A stretch of DNA of 64,000 nucleotides from Marinicellulosiphila megalodicopiae (GTDB lineage: Bacteria > Pseudomonadota > Gammaproteobacteria > Pseudomonadales > Natronospirillaceae). Shown piece by piece: positions 8,792 through 17,264 of this stretch; positions within the stretch are counted from its first letter, which is position 1; each line of letters begins with the position of its first letter. Where the stretch lies: contig NZ_AP023087.1 of the NCBI RefSeq assembly GCF_045862395.1, forward strand, positions 4,584,066-4,648,065, in the 5' to 3' direction. The position numbers and the translations under genes were made by a program. The notes beneath the pieces were generated by a model. That model was not told the DNA's origin. It worked only from the letters and a program-made list of their open reading frames with translations, and did not search any database.

Positions 8792-9472
8792 TTAAATCAA
8801 ATTATTTTCAATTAAATACCCGCGCTCATCTAACTCAATCACTTCTTTTTCTTTTAATGCCACTTCTTTCCATTTTATAAACGCAGGTTCATTCAGCATT
8901 TTTTGTTGATAACGTGTTAATGGTTCGGGCAATTTAATATGGTAAGTATTAAATCGGCTCATAATCGGCATAAACATACAATCGATGATACCAAACTCTC
9001 CTAGTAAATATCCTGAACTATTAATAGCACTTAACTCTAACGCTTGGCTTAATAATTCAATGACACGTTGAATATCATTTTGGCACAGCTCTGACAGATC
9101 ACTTAAAAGCAAAGGGTGTTCTGCACGAATGTTCATGGGTAACTCACTACGAATGCCATTAAATCCACTGTGCATTTCTGCACAGGCACTTAATGAAAAG
9201 GCTTTTAGTTTGGCATGTGCTGGCATAGCTTTGCCATCTAAATGCTCTTCGTTTATGAATTGGCAAATGGCCAATGAATCCCAAACTTGAATGTCATCTA
9301 TTATTAATGCTGGTACTTTGTAAGCAGGGCAAATACCTTGCATTTTTTCTCGCATGCCTTCATTAAATAATTGAATGTTAATTTCTTCAAACTCTAAATC
9401 AAAATAGCTAAATAATAACCATGGACGCAATGACCAAGAGCTGTAATTTTTATTACCAATTACTAATTTCAT
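8792..9472 (-). CDS. Glutathione S-transferase family protein
   Basis: A 226-residue protein beginning MKLVIGNKNYSSWSLRPWLLFSYFDLEFEEI, the thioredoxin-like N-terminal GST domain with the SSWSLR active-site loop. YKVPALIIDDIQVWDSLAICQFINEEH follows (the cis-Pro and the glutathione gamma-glutamyl contact DS), then an all-helical C-terminal domain. It resembles soluble maleylacetoacetate-isomerase/YfcF-type GSTs. The substrate is unknown; detoxification or thiol-disulfide chemistry in the cytosol is the family role. No neighbour suggests a pathway. Confidence 0.85.
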   Translation of the reverse strand: MKLVIGNKNYSSWSLRPWLLFSYFDLEFEEINIQLFNEGMREKMQGICPAYKVPALIIDDIQVWDSLAICQFINEEHLDGKAMPAHAKLKAFSLSACAEMHSGFNGIRSELPMNIRAEHPLLLSDLSELCQNDIQRVIELLSQALELSAINSSGYLLGEFGIIDCMFMPIMSRFNTYHIKLPEPLTRYQQKMLNEPAFIKWKEVALKEKEVIELDERGYLIENNLI

Positions 9473-9667
9473 GTGTTTACCTTATTTAAATTATGAAGGG
9501 GCGTTTATGATGAGACTAATCCACTTAATACAATTTTGCGAATGATGATATTTGATGGGCAGATCAATAATATTGATCTCAATGATAATTTTTAATACTA
9601 GTCACAAGATTTTTACTATCAAATAAGTATAATCAAGCTCAAATTAATAAAAATAAAGGTTGTCCTA

Positions 9668-11092
9668 ATGAGTATTAACAATCCACCAATTGGTCCTATT
9701 TTAGGAATGGTCACTAAAACTACAGCAAGATTGATGTGCGGTATTCAAAACCATCCCACAAAAAAAGTAACTAACTGTGGTTGGATTAGAATCAGAAAAT
9801 TAGGAAACGACATTTGGCAAAGTGGTAAAAGATTTCGTTTCAATGAAAATTTTTATTATACAGGTGTCATTGAATTAACAAATTTAGATTCAGACAGCCA
9901 ATATGAATATCAAATGGGTTATGAATCCAGTTATTCTGAAGGAGATAATTTATTAGAAACAGATTGGTCTAATGTCACTATTTATTCATTTAATACTCAA
10001 GGAGCATGTGATATTCGATTTTGTTTTGGATCCTGCCTAAATGATTTTGGGCATGATAGTCGAATTGGAAAGGTATTAAATTTCACAAAGGCTGAGCACA
10101 ATAAAAAACCATTAAACATGATGTTATGGATGGGTGATCAAATTTATAATGATCCTGCTTTTGCATTATCACGACAATTTAATCACTCCAAGGGTTCAAT
10201 AAAACAAAAGTACTACAATTTTTTTAATAAAGATAATGTCAATCAAATACTACCTTATGTGCCCAATTATATGTTGATGGATGATCACGAGATTGAAGAT
10301 GTATTCACAACAGGTAAAAAAGAATATTTCAACAATGGAAATAAAAATGATAAAAACCGGGTGATTAACGGAATCAACGCTTTTTATGCTTATATGCAAA
10401 GCCATGGACCTATTTTTGATACATCAAAATGCAATAACCAACAAGACGTTTCATTTGTAAAAGGACAAAACGACTATCAAAGTCCTGCCAAACATTATAC
10501 TAAACTAACACTTTCTGAAGAGGTGGGAGTATTTTTACTGGACACTAGAATTGAACGATCTAAAGAATTATTTATTTCAAAACAACAAGAATTAGAATTA
10601 CGTGATTTTTTAAATTCTGAATTAAAAGTTAAATTTGTTGCAAGCTCCACAACTTTTTTAGCCGACAGAAAAGGGAAGCTTAAAAATGCCGATAATTGGA
10701 GAAAAGCAGGCAAGCAACGAAAAAGAATTTTAGACTTTATCACTGATGAAAACATTCATAATGTCATTTTTCTTTCTGGAGATGTGCATTCACATTTCTC
10801 TGGATGGACCCAACATAACGAAGGAGGGCCTGTTATTCATCAGTTGATATCTGGTGCACTTTATTGGCCACTTATTAATCCGCTTGCTCGATTATTTGAA
10901 AAACAGGTACGCTTTAAAAAAATAAAAGCAGCCGATCAATATAAATTCATCAAACATCCATCAACCGGACCTAAAGATTTTTACACAGGAAACGCAGTAG
11001 GTTTTGTTGAAATCATCGATAATATATTACTATTTAAAATTATAAACCATAAAGGTAAAGCGATTATATCAAGTGAAATTCACTTAGTTTAA
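9668..11092 (+). CDS. PhoD-like metallophosphatase (alkaline phosphatase D family), cytoplasmic form
   Basis: A 474-residue protein with an N-terminal beta-rich domain (about residues 8-110) followed by a PhoD-type metallophosphatase core. The blocks FGSCLNDFGHD, MLWMGDQIYNDP, LMDDHEIEDVF, DTRIERS and SGDVHSHFSGW supply the usual Asp, His and Asn metal ligands. Members cleave phosphomono- or diesters with Fe/Ca centres. Classical PhoD is Tat-exported, but this protein starts MSINNPPIGPILG with no leader, so a cytoplasmic location is likely. AAAGG sits upstream of the ATG. A LysR regulator follows 36 bp downstream on the same strand. Confidence 0.82.
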   Translation: MSINNPPIGPILGMVTKTTARLMCGIQNHPTKKVTNCGWIRIRKLGNDIWQSGKRFRFNENFYYTGVIELTNLDSDSQYEYQMGYESSYSEGDNLLETDWSNVTIYSFNTQGACDIRFCFGSCLNDFGHDSRIGKVLNFTKAEHNKKPLNMMLWMGDQIYNDPAFALSRQFNHSKGSIKQKYYNFFNKDNVNQILPYVPNYMLMDDHEIEDVFTTGKKEYFNNGNKNDKNRVINGINAFYAYMQSHGPIFDTSKCNNQQDVSFVKGQNDYQSPAKHYTKLTLSEEVGVFLLDTRIERSKELFISKQQELELRDFLNSELKVKFVASSTTFLADRKGKLKNADNWRKAGKQRKRILDFITDENIHNVIFLSGDVHSHFSGWTQHNEGGPVIHQLISGALYWPLINPLARLFEKQVRFKKIKAADQYKFIKHPSTGPKDFYTGNAVGFVEIIDNILLFKIINHKGKAIISSEIHLV

Positions 11093-11128
11093 TGGCTATA
11101 AATTTTATTATTACATTGGTTGATATAA

Positions 11129-11980
11129 ATGAATAAACATTTTGATTTAGAATTATTAAGAACGTTTTTGGCCATTGTTGATAATGGCAGCATGACCCGT
11201 GCTGTGATGCAATTACACAAAAGTCAATCAACAGTAAGCATGCAACTCAAACGTCTTGAGACCCAATTGGATGTCGTTTTATTTCATCGCAAGGCCAGTC
11301 GATTAGAAATTACCGAGCAGGGTAAATTATTAGCAGCCAATGCCCGACGCTTAATTACATTAAACGACCAGACCATTGAAAGTTTTAATCAGTCCCGCTC
11401 AAATCAAATAAAAATTGGCTGTCCTGATGATTATATGCATACAGCACTTTGGCCTGTATTGGAATATTTACAAATCCATCAAAATTTTAAATTTACGGTC
11501 ATAACTAAAAACTCTGGCGAATTACGAGGTTTATTAGATGAAGGTGAATTGGACATAGCAATTGTAACTAGACAATCACAGAGCAACGAGGGAGTATTGT
11601 TATATCAAGATCAAGGTATGTGGGTGGCAAGTTCTGAGCAGTGCTTTAATCAACTTCCGTTATCGTTGGTTTTATTTGAATCTACGTGTAAATATCATTC
11701 ACAGGTTGTGGATTATTTACAAAGTAATGAAATTGAATTTAATATATTAATACAATCAGCAAATGCGCATTTATTAAAACGATTCGTTCGTGAAAAGAAT
11801 GCAATTACGGTTATGTCAAAACAGGCCGTGGATTCTGATTTTATTCAGAAAAAACAGATTTATGATTTACCCGAATTACCAAGTGTTGAAATAGTATTGA
11901 TTAGCTCTGCCACAAATGCTTTATTGGCAAATGTGGATCTCAATGAACTTGCGAAATTTGTGAGTCAACAAAATAGTTAA
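11129..11980 (+). CDS. LysR family transcriptional regulator
   Basis: A 283-residue LysR-type regulator. The N-terminal winged helix-turn-helix is clear (LELLRTFLAIVDNGSMTRAVMQLHKSQSTVSMQLKRLETQLDVVLFHR, residues about 6-55). The periplasmic-binding-like effector domain begins at about residue 90 with QIKIGCPDDYMHTALWPVLEYL. The ligand is unknown. It lies directly after the PhoD-like gene on the same strand rather than divergently, so its target is not obvious. A long hairpin after the stop ends the unit. Confidence 0.86.
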   Translation: MNKHFDLELLRTFLAIVDNGSMTRAVMQLHKSQSTVSMQLKRLETQLDVVLFHRKASRLEITEQGKLLAANARRLITLNDQTIESFNQSRSNQIKIGCPDDYMHTALWPVLEYLQIHQNFKFTVITKNSGELRGLLDEGELDIAIVTRQSQSNEGVLLYQDQGMWVASSEQCFNQLPLSLVLFESTCKYHSQVVDYLQSNEIEFNILIQSANAHLLKRFVREKNAITVMSKQAVDSDFIQKKQIYDLPELPSVEIVLISSATNALLANVDLNELAKFVSQQNS

Positions 11981-11983
11981 GGA

Positions 11984-12022
11984 CTCTGAATAACTAATAT
12001 TTTTTCTCTTAGTTGTTCAGAG
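11984..12022. terminator. Long hairpin, probable terminator between converging genes
   Basis: The arms at 11984-11997 and 12009-12022 give a 14-bp stem with one G-U pair (CTCTGAATAACTAA against TTAGTTGTTCAGAG). It lies between the converging LysR and chorismate mutase genes. There is no strong T-run after the stem, so it may act as a bidirectional or partial terminator. Confidence 0.55.
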
Positions 12023-12041
12023 GCTTAATACTATTTTGTAA

Positions 12042-12323
12042 TTATTCAATTTGCTCAGCTATATCAATATGATTTTCGACCACTTTATCAATAATCACCG
12101 CTAAAAAATCTTTGGCCATTTGTGGGTCTAATTCGAACTGTTCGGCTAATGCGCTGATACGCTCGTATTGTTTTAATTCGCGCAATTCATCTTTTGCTGG
12201 CAATTGATGCATCGCTTTGTAGATTCCTACTTGGTTCGTAATTTCAAAACGCTCTGCGATTAATGAAAAGATATCAGCATCAATTTTATCGATACGATCT
12301 CTTAATTGATCCAACGATTCCAT
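12042..12323 (-). CDS. Chorismate mutase type II (AroQ-class) domain protein
   Basis: A 93-residue all-helical protein of the AroQ chorismate mutase class, which converts chorismate to prephenate on the way to Phe and Tyr. The pattern LDQLRDRIDKIDADIFSLIAERFEITNQVGIYKA shows the conserved R..ID..D..L..L..R, followed by AKDELRELKQYERI. The ATG at 12323 was chosen over an upstream TTG (12344) because AGAGG precedes it at good spacing. It begins 10 bp after the leucine-rich-repeat gene. A free-standing single-domain mutase could instead act in a side pathway. Confidence 0.82.
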   Translation of the reverse strand: MESLDQLRDRIDKIDADIFSLIAERFEITNQVGIYKAMHQLPAKDELRELKQYERISALAEQFELDPQMAKDFLAVIIDKVVENHIDIAEQIE

Positions 12324-12333
12324 ATTACCTCTT

Positions 12334-13155
12334 TTAGTTTTCAATATTCTTTAATGTAAATCGATTATTTACACGTTTAAAACGTGCCGTACCATTGCCT
12401 GATGGCGAATAAAATTCGATTTTTAATAATGTATCAGACTGCATCACGTTTATTTTAAGGGCGTTTGATGAGGTTTGGGTATTTGTTATTTCAAAATTAC
12501 GACCTTTTATGTTTATTTTTAATGAATTGGAATGAGAAATAGTAAACGCGTTTAAATTCACCACTTCAGAAAAGTTTACTGGGCGATCTTCAAAAATTTG
12601 GGACACTGCACTTTCAAGTTGAGTAAGCGTAATTGACTGCCCATCTTGCTCATAAAAATTACTTTCAAATTCGCTTACATCAAAACAAGCAAAGGTTAAT
12701 GCTTTATTTGAACTGTCTGTTGGGCAGTTGTATTCATTTTTTTTGATTGGGTTACCATCAATATTTAAGCTGGTTAATGATGTAATATTAACAAGTGGCG
12801 AAAAATCATAAATATTATTATTAGACAAATCTAATGATTGTAATTGAAACGCTCGCGATAAATCTGCGATGTCTGAAATGCTATTATTTGATAAATCTAA
12901 ATGCACAACCCCTTTCATAAATTGAAACGGTTTCACTTCTACAATTTGCGCTTGTGATAAATCCAAACGGCTCGTTTTGGCAATTAACGATTCCACTTCA
13001 AGACAATGCCCCACATCAAACTGAATAAATAATGCTCTTAATGTGTGATTTTGTTTAAGATTGTGCTCAAATTCATAACAATAATCGCCAAATTCTGAGG
13101 CTAAACTGAATGTGCTAAATACGCTTAAAGCAATGCTTGTAAGTAAAGTTTTCAT
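12334..13155 (-). CDS. Exported leucine-rich-repeat protein
   Basis: About 273 residues with a signal peptide (MKTLLTSIALSVFSTFSLAS). A Cys-containing N-terminal segment and four short LRR units follow, in SDS22/internalin style (VVHLDLSNNSISDIADLSR, LQSLDLSNNNIYDFSPLV, SLTSLNIDGNPI), then a capping segment and a beta-rich C-terminal region. The ATG at 13155 is preferred to the upstream TTG because it starts a proper leader with GAG ahead of it. Such LRR proteins mediate binding; the partner is unknown. It appears to be co-transcribed with the chorismate mutase, which may be accidental. Confidence 0.75.
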   Translation of the reverse strand: MKTLLTSIALSVFSTFSLASEFGDYCYEFEHNLKQNHTLRALFIQFDVGHCLEVESLIAKTSRLDLSQAQIVEVKPFQFMKGVVHLDLSNNSISDIADLSRAFQLQSLDLSNNNIYDFSPLVNITSLTSLNIDGNPIKKNEYNCPTDSSNKALTFACFDVSEFESNFYEQDGQSITLTQLESAVSQIFEDRPVNFSEVVNLNAFTISHSNSLKINIKGRNFEITNTQTSSNALKINVMQSDTLLKIEFYSPSGNGTARFKRVNNRFTLKNIEN

Positions 13156-13183
13156 GGTTTTCTCATTTAAAAGTTGTCTCATT

Positions 13184-13211
13184 TAAAAAGGTACATCTAA
13201 AAAGGTACATC
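13184..13211. repeat. 14-bp tandem duplication at the end of the DUF2461 gene
   Basis: Two copies of a 14-bp unit (13184-13197, 13198-13211) contain the last codons and the TAG of the DUF2461 gene. A second imperfect repeat (TCTCATTTAAAA at 13161 and 13177) lies alongside in the gap before the LRR start. It looks like slippage. Confidence 0.8.
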
Positions 13212-13871
13212 TAACGCTTTGCATAAAAATGCCATAAGCTCAGTTTGTTGTTTTAATATTTTATATGCTTCATCAGCAAAGTTTGGTGAGCATACTTGGT
13301 CTTTGCTTAACCCAAACAAAATAATGAAATCTTTTCGCTTTAAATCTATTAATAGTGGGTGTGCTTTATCAAATCCCCTTGGCGGCCTAACTAACGAGTC
13401 ACCAACAAAGTGCCAAGGCTCATTTATATTACTTGTCAGGCTGACCCACTTTTTTTGATTTTTATCAATATGATCTCTAATTTTACTCAAAGCCTGACTG
13501 TCTGGTTTCCAAATTCCCATACCCAAAAAGCATTCGTCTTGAGCTAGGTGTAAATAAAAAGAAGGGGAGTGTACGTCTTTACCCGCTTCGTGACGAAAAT
13601 TAATGCCTACATTTGTTTTATAAGGTGTCTTGTCTTTTGAAAAGCGCGTATCACGATGCACGCGCATTAACGAACCCCCTACTTTTTTGGGTAATGCTAT
13701 AAAATGAGGAGACAATCTTGATAAATTAAACGCAAAGGCTTCGATGAATTCTAACGCAGGTGTACGAACTTGATATTCGTACTTCTCTCGATTTTCATCA
13801 AACCAAGGTTTATTGTTATTTTTACTTAAGGCCTCTAAAAATTCAAAACTATCAGGATAAAACCCACTCAT
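13197..13871 (-). CDS. DUF2461 family protein
   Basis: A 224-residue protein with the DUF2461 (TIGR02453) signature: FYPDSFEFLEALSKNNNKPWFDENREKYE at the start, then RVHRDTRFSKDKTPYKTNVGINFRH and FYLHLAQDECFLGMGIWKP. The family is widespread and uncharacterised. It overlaps the end of folA by 4 bp (ATGA), so it is translated from the folA transcript. The context with DHFR is conserved only here as far as can be seen. Confidence 0.85.
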   Translation of the reverse strand: MSGFYPDSFEFLEALSKNNNKPWFDENREKYEYQVRTPALEFIEAFAFNLSRLSPHFIALPKKVGGSLMRVHRDTRFSKDKTPYKTNVGINFRHEAGKDVHSPSFYLHLAQDECFLGMGIWKPDSQALSKIRDHIDKNQKKWVSLTSNINEPWHFVGDSLVRPPRGFDKAHPLLIDLKRKDFIILFGLSKDQVCSPNFADEAYKILKQQTELMAFLCKALDVPF

Positions 13872-14389
13872 TTTTCACCTTTTTTATCAAACACTAAAAA
13901 TGAGTAGTCATATGGATTTTTTTCACATGCTTTATGTTTTTCACAAAACGTTTGCTCAAATTGACTGATATCAAATTCTTCAATAAAAGCATCACCTTCA
14001 ATGATGGTATCCACTTCAGTTATATACAAACGATCTGCAAACGATAAGGCCTCATTATAAATTTGTGCACCGCCTATGATCATGACTTCATTAAAACCTT
14101 CAGGCATAAGCTTCTGTGCCAAAGTTAATGCACTATCAATGCTATTAACGCAATGTACGCCTTCAATTTTTAAATTCTCTTGGCGTGATATCACAATATT
14201 GGGTCTACCAGGTAATGCTCGACCAATTGAGTCGTAAGTTTTTCGTCCCATAATAATGGGTTTTTTCATTGTTGACGTTTTGAAGTAACGTAAATCCTCA
14301 GGTAAGTGCCAAGGTAAAGTGTTGTTGACGCCTATGCAGCGATTTGAGCTCATGGCCCAAATTAAAGAAACTGTGATTTGATGGTTCAT
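13868..14389 (-). CDS. folA: Dihydrofolate reductase
   Basis: A 173-residue DHFR that reduces dihydrofolate to tetrahydrofolate with NADPH. The family motifs are SLIWAMSSNRCIGVNNTLPWHLPEDLRYFKTSTMKKPIIMGRKTYDSIGRALPGRPNIVIS, with the W-x-LPEDL substrate loop and the catalytic acid in it, and IIGGAQIYNEAL for NADPH binding. Length is normal. It is divergent from hpt (53-bp gap) and overlaps the DUF2461 start downstream, making a two-gene operon. Confidence 0.93.
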   Translation of the reverse strand: MNHQITVSLIWAMSSNRCIGVNNTLPWHLPEDLRYFKTSTMKKPIIMGRKTYDSIGRALPGRPNIVISRQENLKIEGVHCVNSIDSALTLAQKLMPEGFNEVMIIGGAQIYNEALSFADRLYITEVDTIIEGDAFIEEFDISQFEQTFCEKHKACEKNPYDYSFLVFDKKGEK

Positions 14390-14441
14390 GCTTGGCCTTT
14401 GCAGTGGTAAAATAGCTTTTTATAACCAAAATACGTAAAAA

Positions 14442-14996
14442 ATGACTCATTTAACAGAATTCCAAAGCGTTTTACAACAAGCAGACGTGATTTTTAGTCG
14501 CGAGCAAATTATGTTGGCCATCGATAAAATGGCAAAAAAAATCACCGAGCAATATCACGACAAAAATCCCATCCTATTAACGGTGATGAATGGCGGATTA
14601 ATGATTGCAGCACATCTTGCAGAACGTCTGAATTTTCCATTAGAAATGCAATATTGCCATGCAACGCGCTATCGCGGTGCGACATCTGGTGAAGCAGATT
14701 TACAATGGCCAGTAAGACCGCAGGATACAATTAATGGTCGTCACGTCATTGTAGTGGATGATATTTACGATGAAGGCGCCACTTTATTTGGGATGCTGGA
14801 ATATTTAAATGGCAAATGCGAAAGTGTAGCAACCGCAATGTTATTAGATAAACAGCATGATCGAAAAAGCCATCCAGAATTAATAATCGATTATGTAGGC
14901 TTAGAATGTCCAGATCGTTATGTATTCGGTTTTGGCATGGACTACAAACATTTAGGTCGTAATTTACCTGTCATTTATGCGGTAAAAGGCTTGTAA
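14442..14996 (+). CDS. hpt: Hypoxanthine-guanine phosphoribosyltransferase
   Basis: A 184-residue purine-salvage enzyme that joins hypoxanthine or guanine to PRPP. The PRPP-binding motif VIVVDDIYDEGATL is clear, as is the pyrophosphate loop TVMNGGLMIAAHLAERLNFPLEMQYCHATRYR and the late VGLECPDRYVFGFGMDY purine-binding end. The next gene begins in the overlapping TAATG at the stop, so the following CapA-like gene is translationally coupled. Confidence 0.92.
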   Translation: MTHLTEFQSVLQQADVIFSREQIMLAIDKMAKKITEQYHDKNPILLTVMNGGLMIAAHLAERLNFPLEMQYCHATRYRGATSGEADLQWPVRPQDTINGRHVIVVDDIYDEGATLFGMLEYLNGKCESVATAMLLDKQHDRKSHPELIIDYVGLECPDRYVFGFGMDYKHLGRNLPVIYAVKGL

Positions 14997-16297
14997 TGAT
15001 TTTGAGTAGTTGCACCAATAAACCCACTATAAGCAAAATAATCGCCTCATTTTGTATTGGCATAATCATAAATTCCGTCTCTTGTTTAGCAATAAGCAAC
15101 GGCTTGCCAGATGCAGCCATCATTGCACCTGTAGATGAATCTAATCCGTTATTTAAAACAAAAAATACGGATTCTATTTCAAAAGAGGTAAGCAAAAAAG
15201 CGGAACCCAGTTACGAAGTCACGTTGTTATTTGCAGGTGATGCTATGCAACATGCTGCGCAGTTTAATTCTGCTTATAACCAAACAAGCAAAACCTATGA
15301 TTACGATCAAAACTTCATTGAGTTTGAACCAATCATCAAACAAGCCGACATCGCTATTATAAATTTAGAAACCACACTAGGTGGTAAACCCTATGCTGCG
15401 TTTCCTCAATTTTCAAGCCCTGTATCGTTTGCAAAACAATTACAAACCAGCGGATTTGATATTGTTATGCTTGCAAATAATCACTCCAATGATCGCTGGC
15501 AACGCGGGGTTAATCGAACCATTAATCAACTTGATAAAATGAATTTTACCCATTCGGGAACCTATAAAACTAAAGCCGATCACGATGAAAATGTACCATT
15601 AATGATTGAAAAAAATGGATTGAATTTGGCTTTTTTAAATTACACCTTTGCTACCAATGGCATTGATTCAGTCTTTACCCAACAAGTTAAACGCATAAAA
15701 TTCGATCAAATGCGCAAAGATATTCGCAAGGCTAAAAAATTAAATGCCGACAGTATTATTGTTTATATCCACTGGGGGGACGAATACCAAACTGACATTT
15801 CAAAATATCAGCAGGATGTCGCGGCATTTTTAATAGAGTCAAAAGTAGATGTTATTATTGGTTCACACCCTCATGTTGTACAACCAATGATTTGGCAAAA
15901 AGAGCAAGACAATCAAAAAGAGTTTTTGCTTGCATACAGCCTTGGTAATTTCATTTCAAATCAACGTGATTTACAACAATCTGGTGGGGCATTATTAGAA
16001 GTGACCCTAAAAAAAATACATAACAAAACAAATATTAAACAAGCTGGATATTATTTATCGTTTGTTAAACGTGAATTAAAAGAAAATGGATTTGATTATC
16101 AAGTATTGCCCGTTCGACTTTTTGAAAAACAAGTTGACGCATTGCAATGGGATCAATATGGCATGTTGTTAAAATATTTAATTTGGGCAAAAGATTTTTT
16201 AGATGAAAATAATCAAAATGTGCCCGAATTTCAATTTATTAACAATCAATGGGGAATTCCAAAATCAAGCAAACCAATGGCTGAACAATCATTATGA
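14996..16297 (+). CDS. CapA-family metallophosphatase-like membrane/exported protein
   Basis: About 433 residues with an N-terminal hydrophobic segment (IIASFCIGIIINSVSCLAIS), then a CapA/PgsA-type domain. The blocks VTLLFAGDAMQ, INLETTLGG, GFDIVMLANNHSND, VYIHWGDEYQ, IIGSHPHVVQPM and YSLGNFIS match the calcineurin-like fold of poly-gamma-glutamate synthesis proteins. CapA proteins act outside the membrane in capsule or polymer handling, but many chromosomal copies have no polymer operon, as here. The start overlaps the hpt stop, and the end overlaps the HAD gene start by 4 bp: a three-gene operon. Confidence 0.8.
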   Translation: MILSSCTNKPTISKIIASFCIGIIINSVSCLAISNGLPDAAIIAPVDESNPLFKTKNTDSISKEVSKKAEPSYEVTLLFAGDAMQHAAQFNSAYNQTSKTYDYDQNFIEFEPIIKQADIAIINLETTLGGKPYAAFPQFSSPVSFAKQLQTSGFDIVMLANNHSNDRWQRGVNRTINQLDKMNFTHSGTYKTKADHDENVPLMIEKNGLNLAFLNYTFATNGIDSVFTQQVKRIKFDQMRKDIRKAKKLNADSIIVYIHWGDEYQTDISKYQQDVAAFLIESKVDVIIGSHPHVVQPMIWQKEQDNQKEFLLAYSLGNFISNQRDLQQSGGALLEVTLKKIHNKTNIKQAGYYLSFVKRELKENGFDYQVLPVRLFEKQVDALQWDQYGMLLKYLIWAKDFLDENNQNVPEFQFINNQWGIPKSSKPMAEQSL

Positions 16298-16935
16298 TTA
16301 AATATGTGGTGTTTGATATCGCTGGTGTACTTATTCAAGATCAGTGGGTATCTATTGTGCGTACATTGTTAAATGACAAACAGTTAAATGACAAACAGTT
16401 AAATGACAAACAATTATCTAAACAAGATGTATTTGAGTTATGGCAACGCGAATCTTGTTTTCATGATTATGAGACAGGCAAAATTTCCACCGATGTATTT
16501 ATCTCCCAAGCTAAAACTGCATTAAACCTGACAATATCCGATCAACAATTTAAAGAATTATTTGATCAAATCATAATTACTCCATTTAAACGCGCCGAAG
16601 AAGTACTCTCAAAAGTAAAATCACAATTTAACGTTGCAATTTTATCCAACACCAACCCAATGCATTATCAAAAAATTCTAAATAATTTTAATATTTATCA
16701 ACATTGCGAACATTTATTTTTGTCCCATCAAATGGGTGTGATGAAACCCAGTGGCGAAATATTTTCAATGATGCTTAAACAGTTACATTGCAAGGCGCAA
16801 CATGTCCTGTTTTTTGATGACAATATGCCTAATGTATTAGCCGCAAGAAAATTAGGAATTAACAGCGAACTTATTACTTGCCCCGAGGATGCTTATTATT
16901 ATATTGAGCTTCATTCCCATAATATTTCTCAGTAA
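16294..16935 (+). CDS. HAD-superfamily hydrolase (YihX-like)
   Basis: A 213-residue haloacid-dehalogenase-like phosphatase. Motif I is VVFDIAGVLIQ (nucleophile Asp8; the second acid position is Ala, as tolerated in FDLGNVI-type members), motif II is ILSNTN, motif III a Lys in MGVMKPSGEIF, and motif IV FFDDNMPN. It resembles alpha-D-glucose-1-phosphatase/dehalogenase-like members; the substrate is unknown. It overlaps the CapA-like stop by 4 bp. A tripled LNDKQ stretch at residues about 26-40 comes from a 15-bp tandem repeat and lengthens the cap-domain helix. Confidence 0.82.
   Translation: MIKYVVFDIAGVLIQDQWVSIVRTLLNDKQLNDKQLNDKQLSKQDVFELWQRESCFHDYETGKISTDVFISQAKTALNLTISDQQFKELFDQIIITPFKRAEEVLSKVKSQFNVAILSNTNPMHYQKILNNFNIYQHCEHLFLSHQMGVMKPSGEIFSMMLKQLHCKAQHVLFFDDNMPNVLAARKLGINSELITCPEDAYYYIELHSHNISQ
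16369..16413 (+). repeat. 15-bp repeat in three tandem copies inside the HAD gene
   Basis: Three in-frame copies (16369-16383, 16384-16398, 16399-16413) encode LNDKQ three times; the last ends CAA instead of CAG. The repeat keeps frame and probably varies in number between isolates. Confidence 0.9.
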
Positions 16936-17264
16936 ATGATCCATTGCATCGCTTTTAATGATTTTATTCACAACAATTTAAAAAAAAACCTATTATTTTC
17001 CAAGTTAGACTAGACATGAAAAAAAAAGCCTTCTATAGTTACAACATCTGTTTAGTTTCGTCATTCGACGGCTTCTTTAGGTTTTAATCGTTAAATTCCC
17101 CCCTAGGTTATAATTTTCCATGTTTAATATTGTTCTATCTATTATGAAAAATTTAATTATTGTGTCGGGCGTTTAATAATGAGTCAAAGGAATCTACCTA
17201 AAATGGGCGCAACCACTTGCATACTAAATATCCCTCAATTATATCTAATTAACAGCACTCATCT
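16936..17264. other. Intergenic region holding the rho leader
   Basis: No gene is seen. It contains A/T tracts and a small hairpin around 17062 (CGTC ATTC GACG). rho mRNAs commonly have long regulated leaders, so the approximately 330 bp is likely transcribed; I cannot place a promoter with confidence. Confidence 0.35.
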
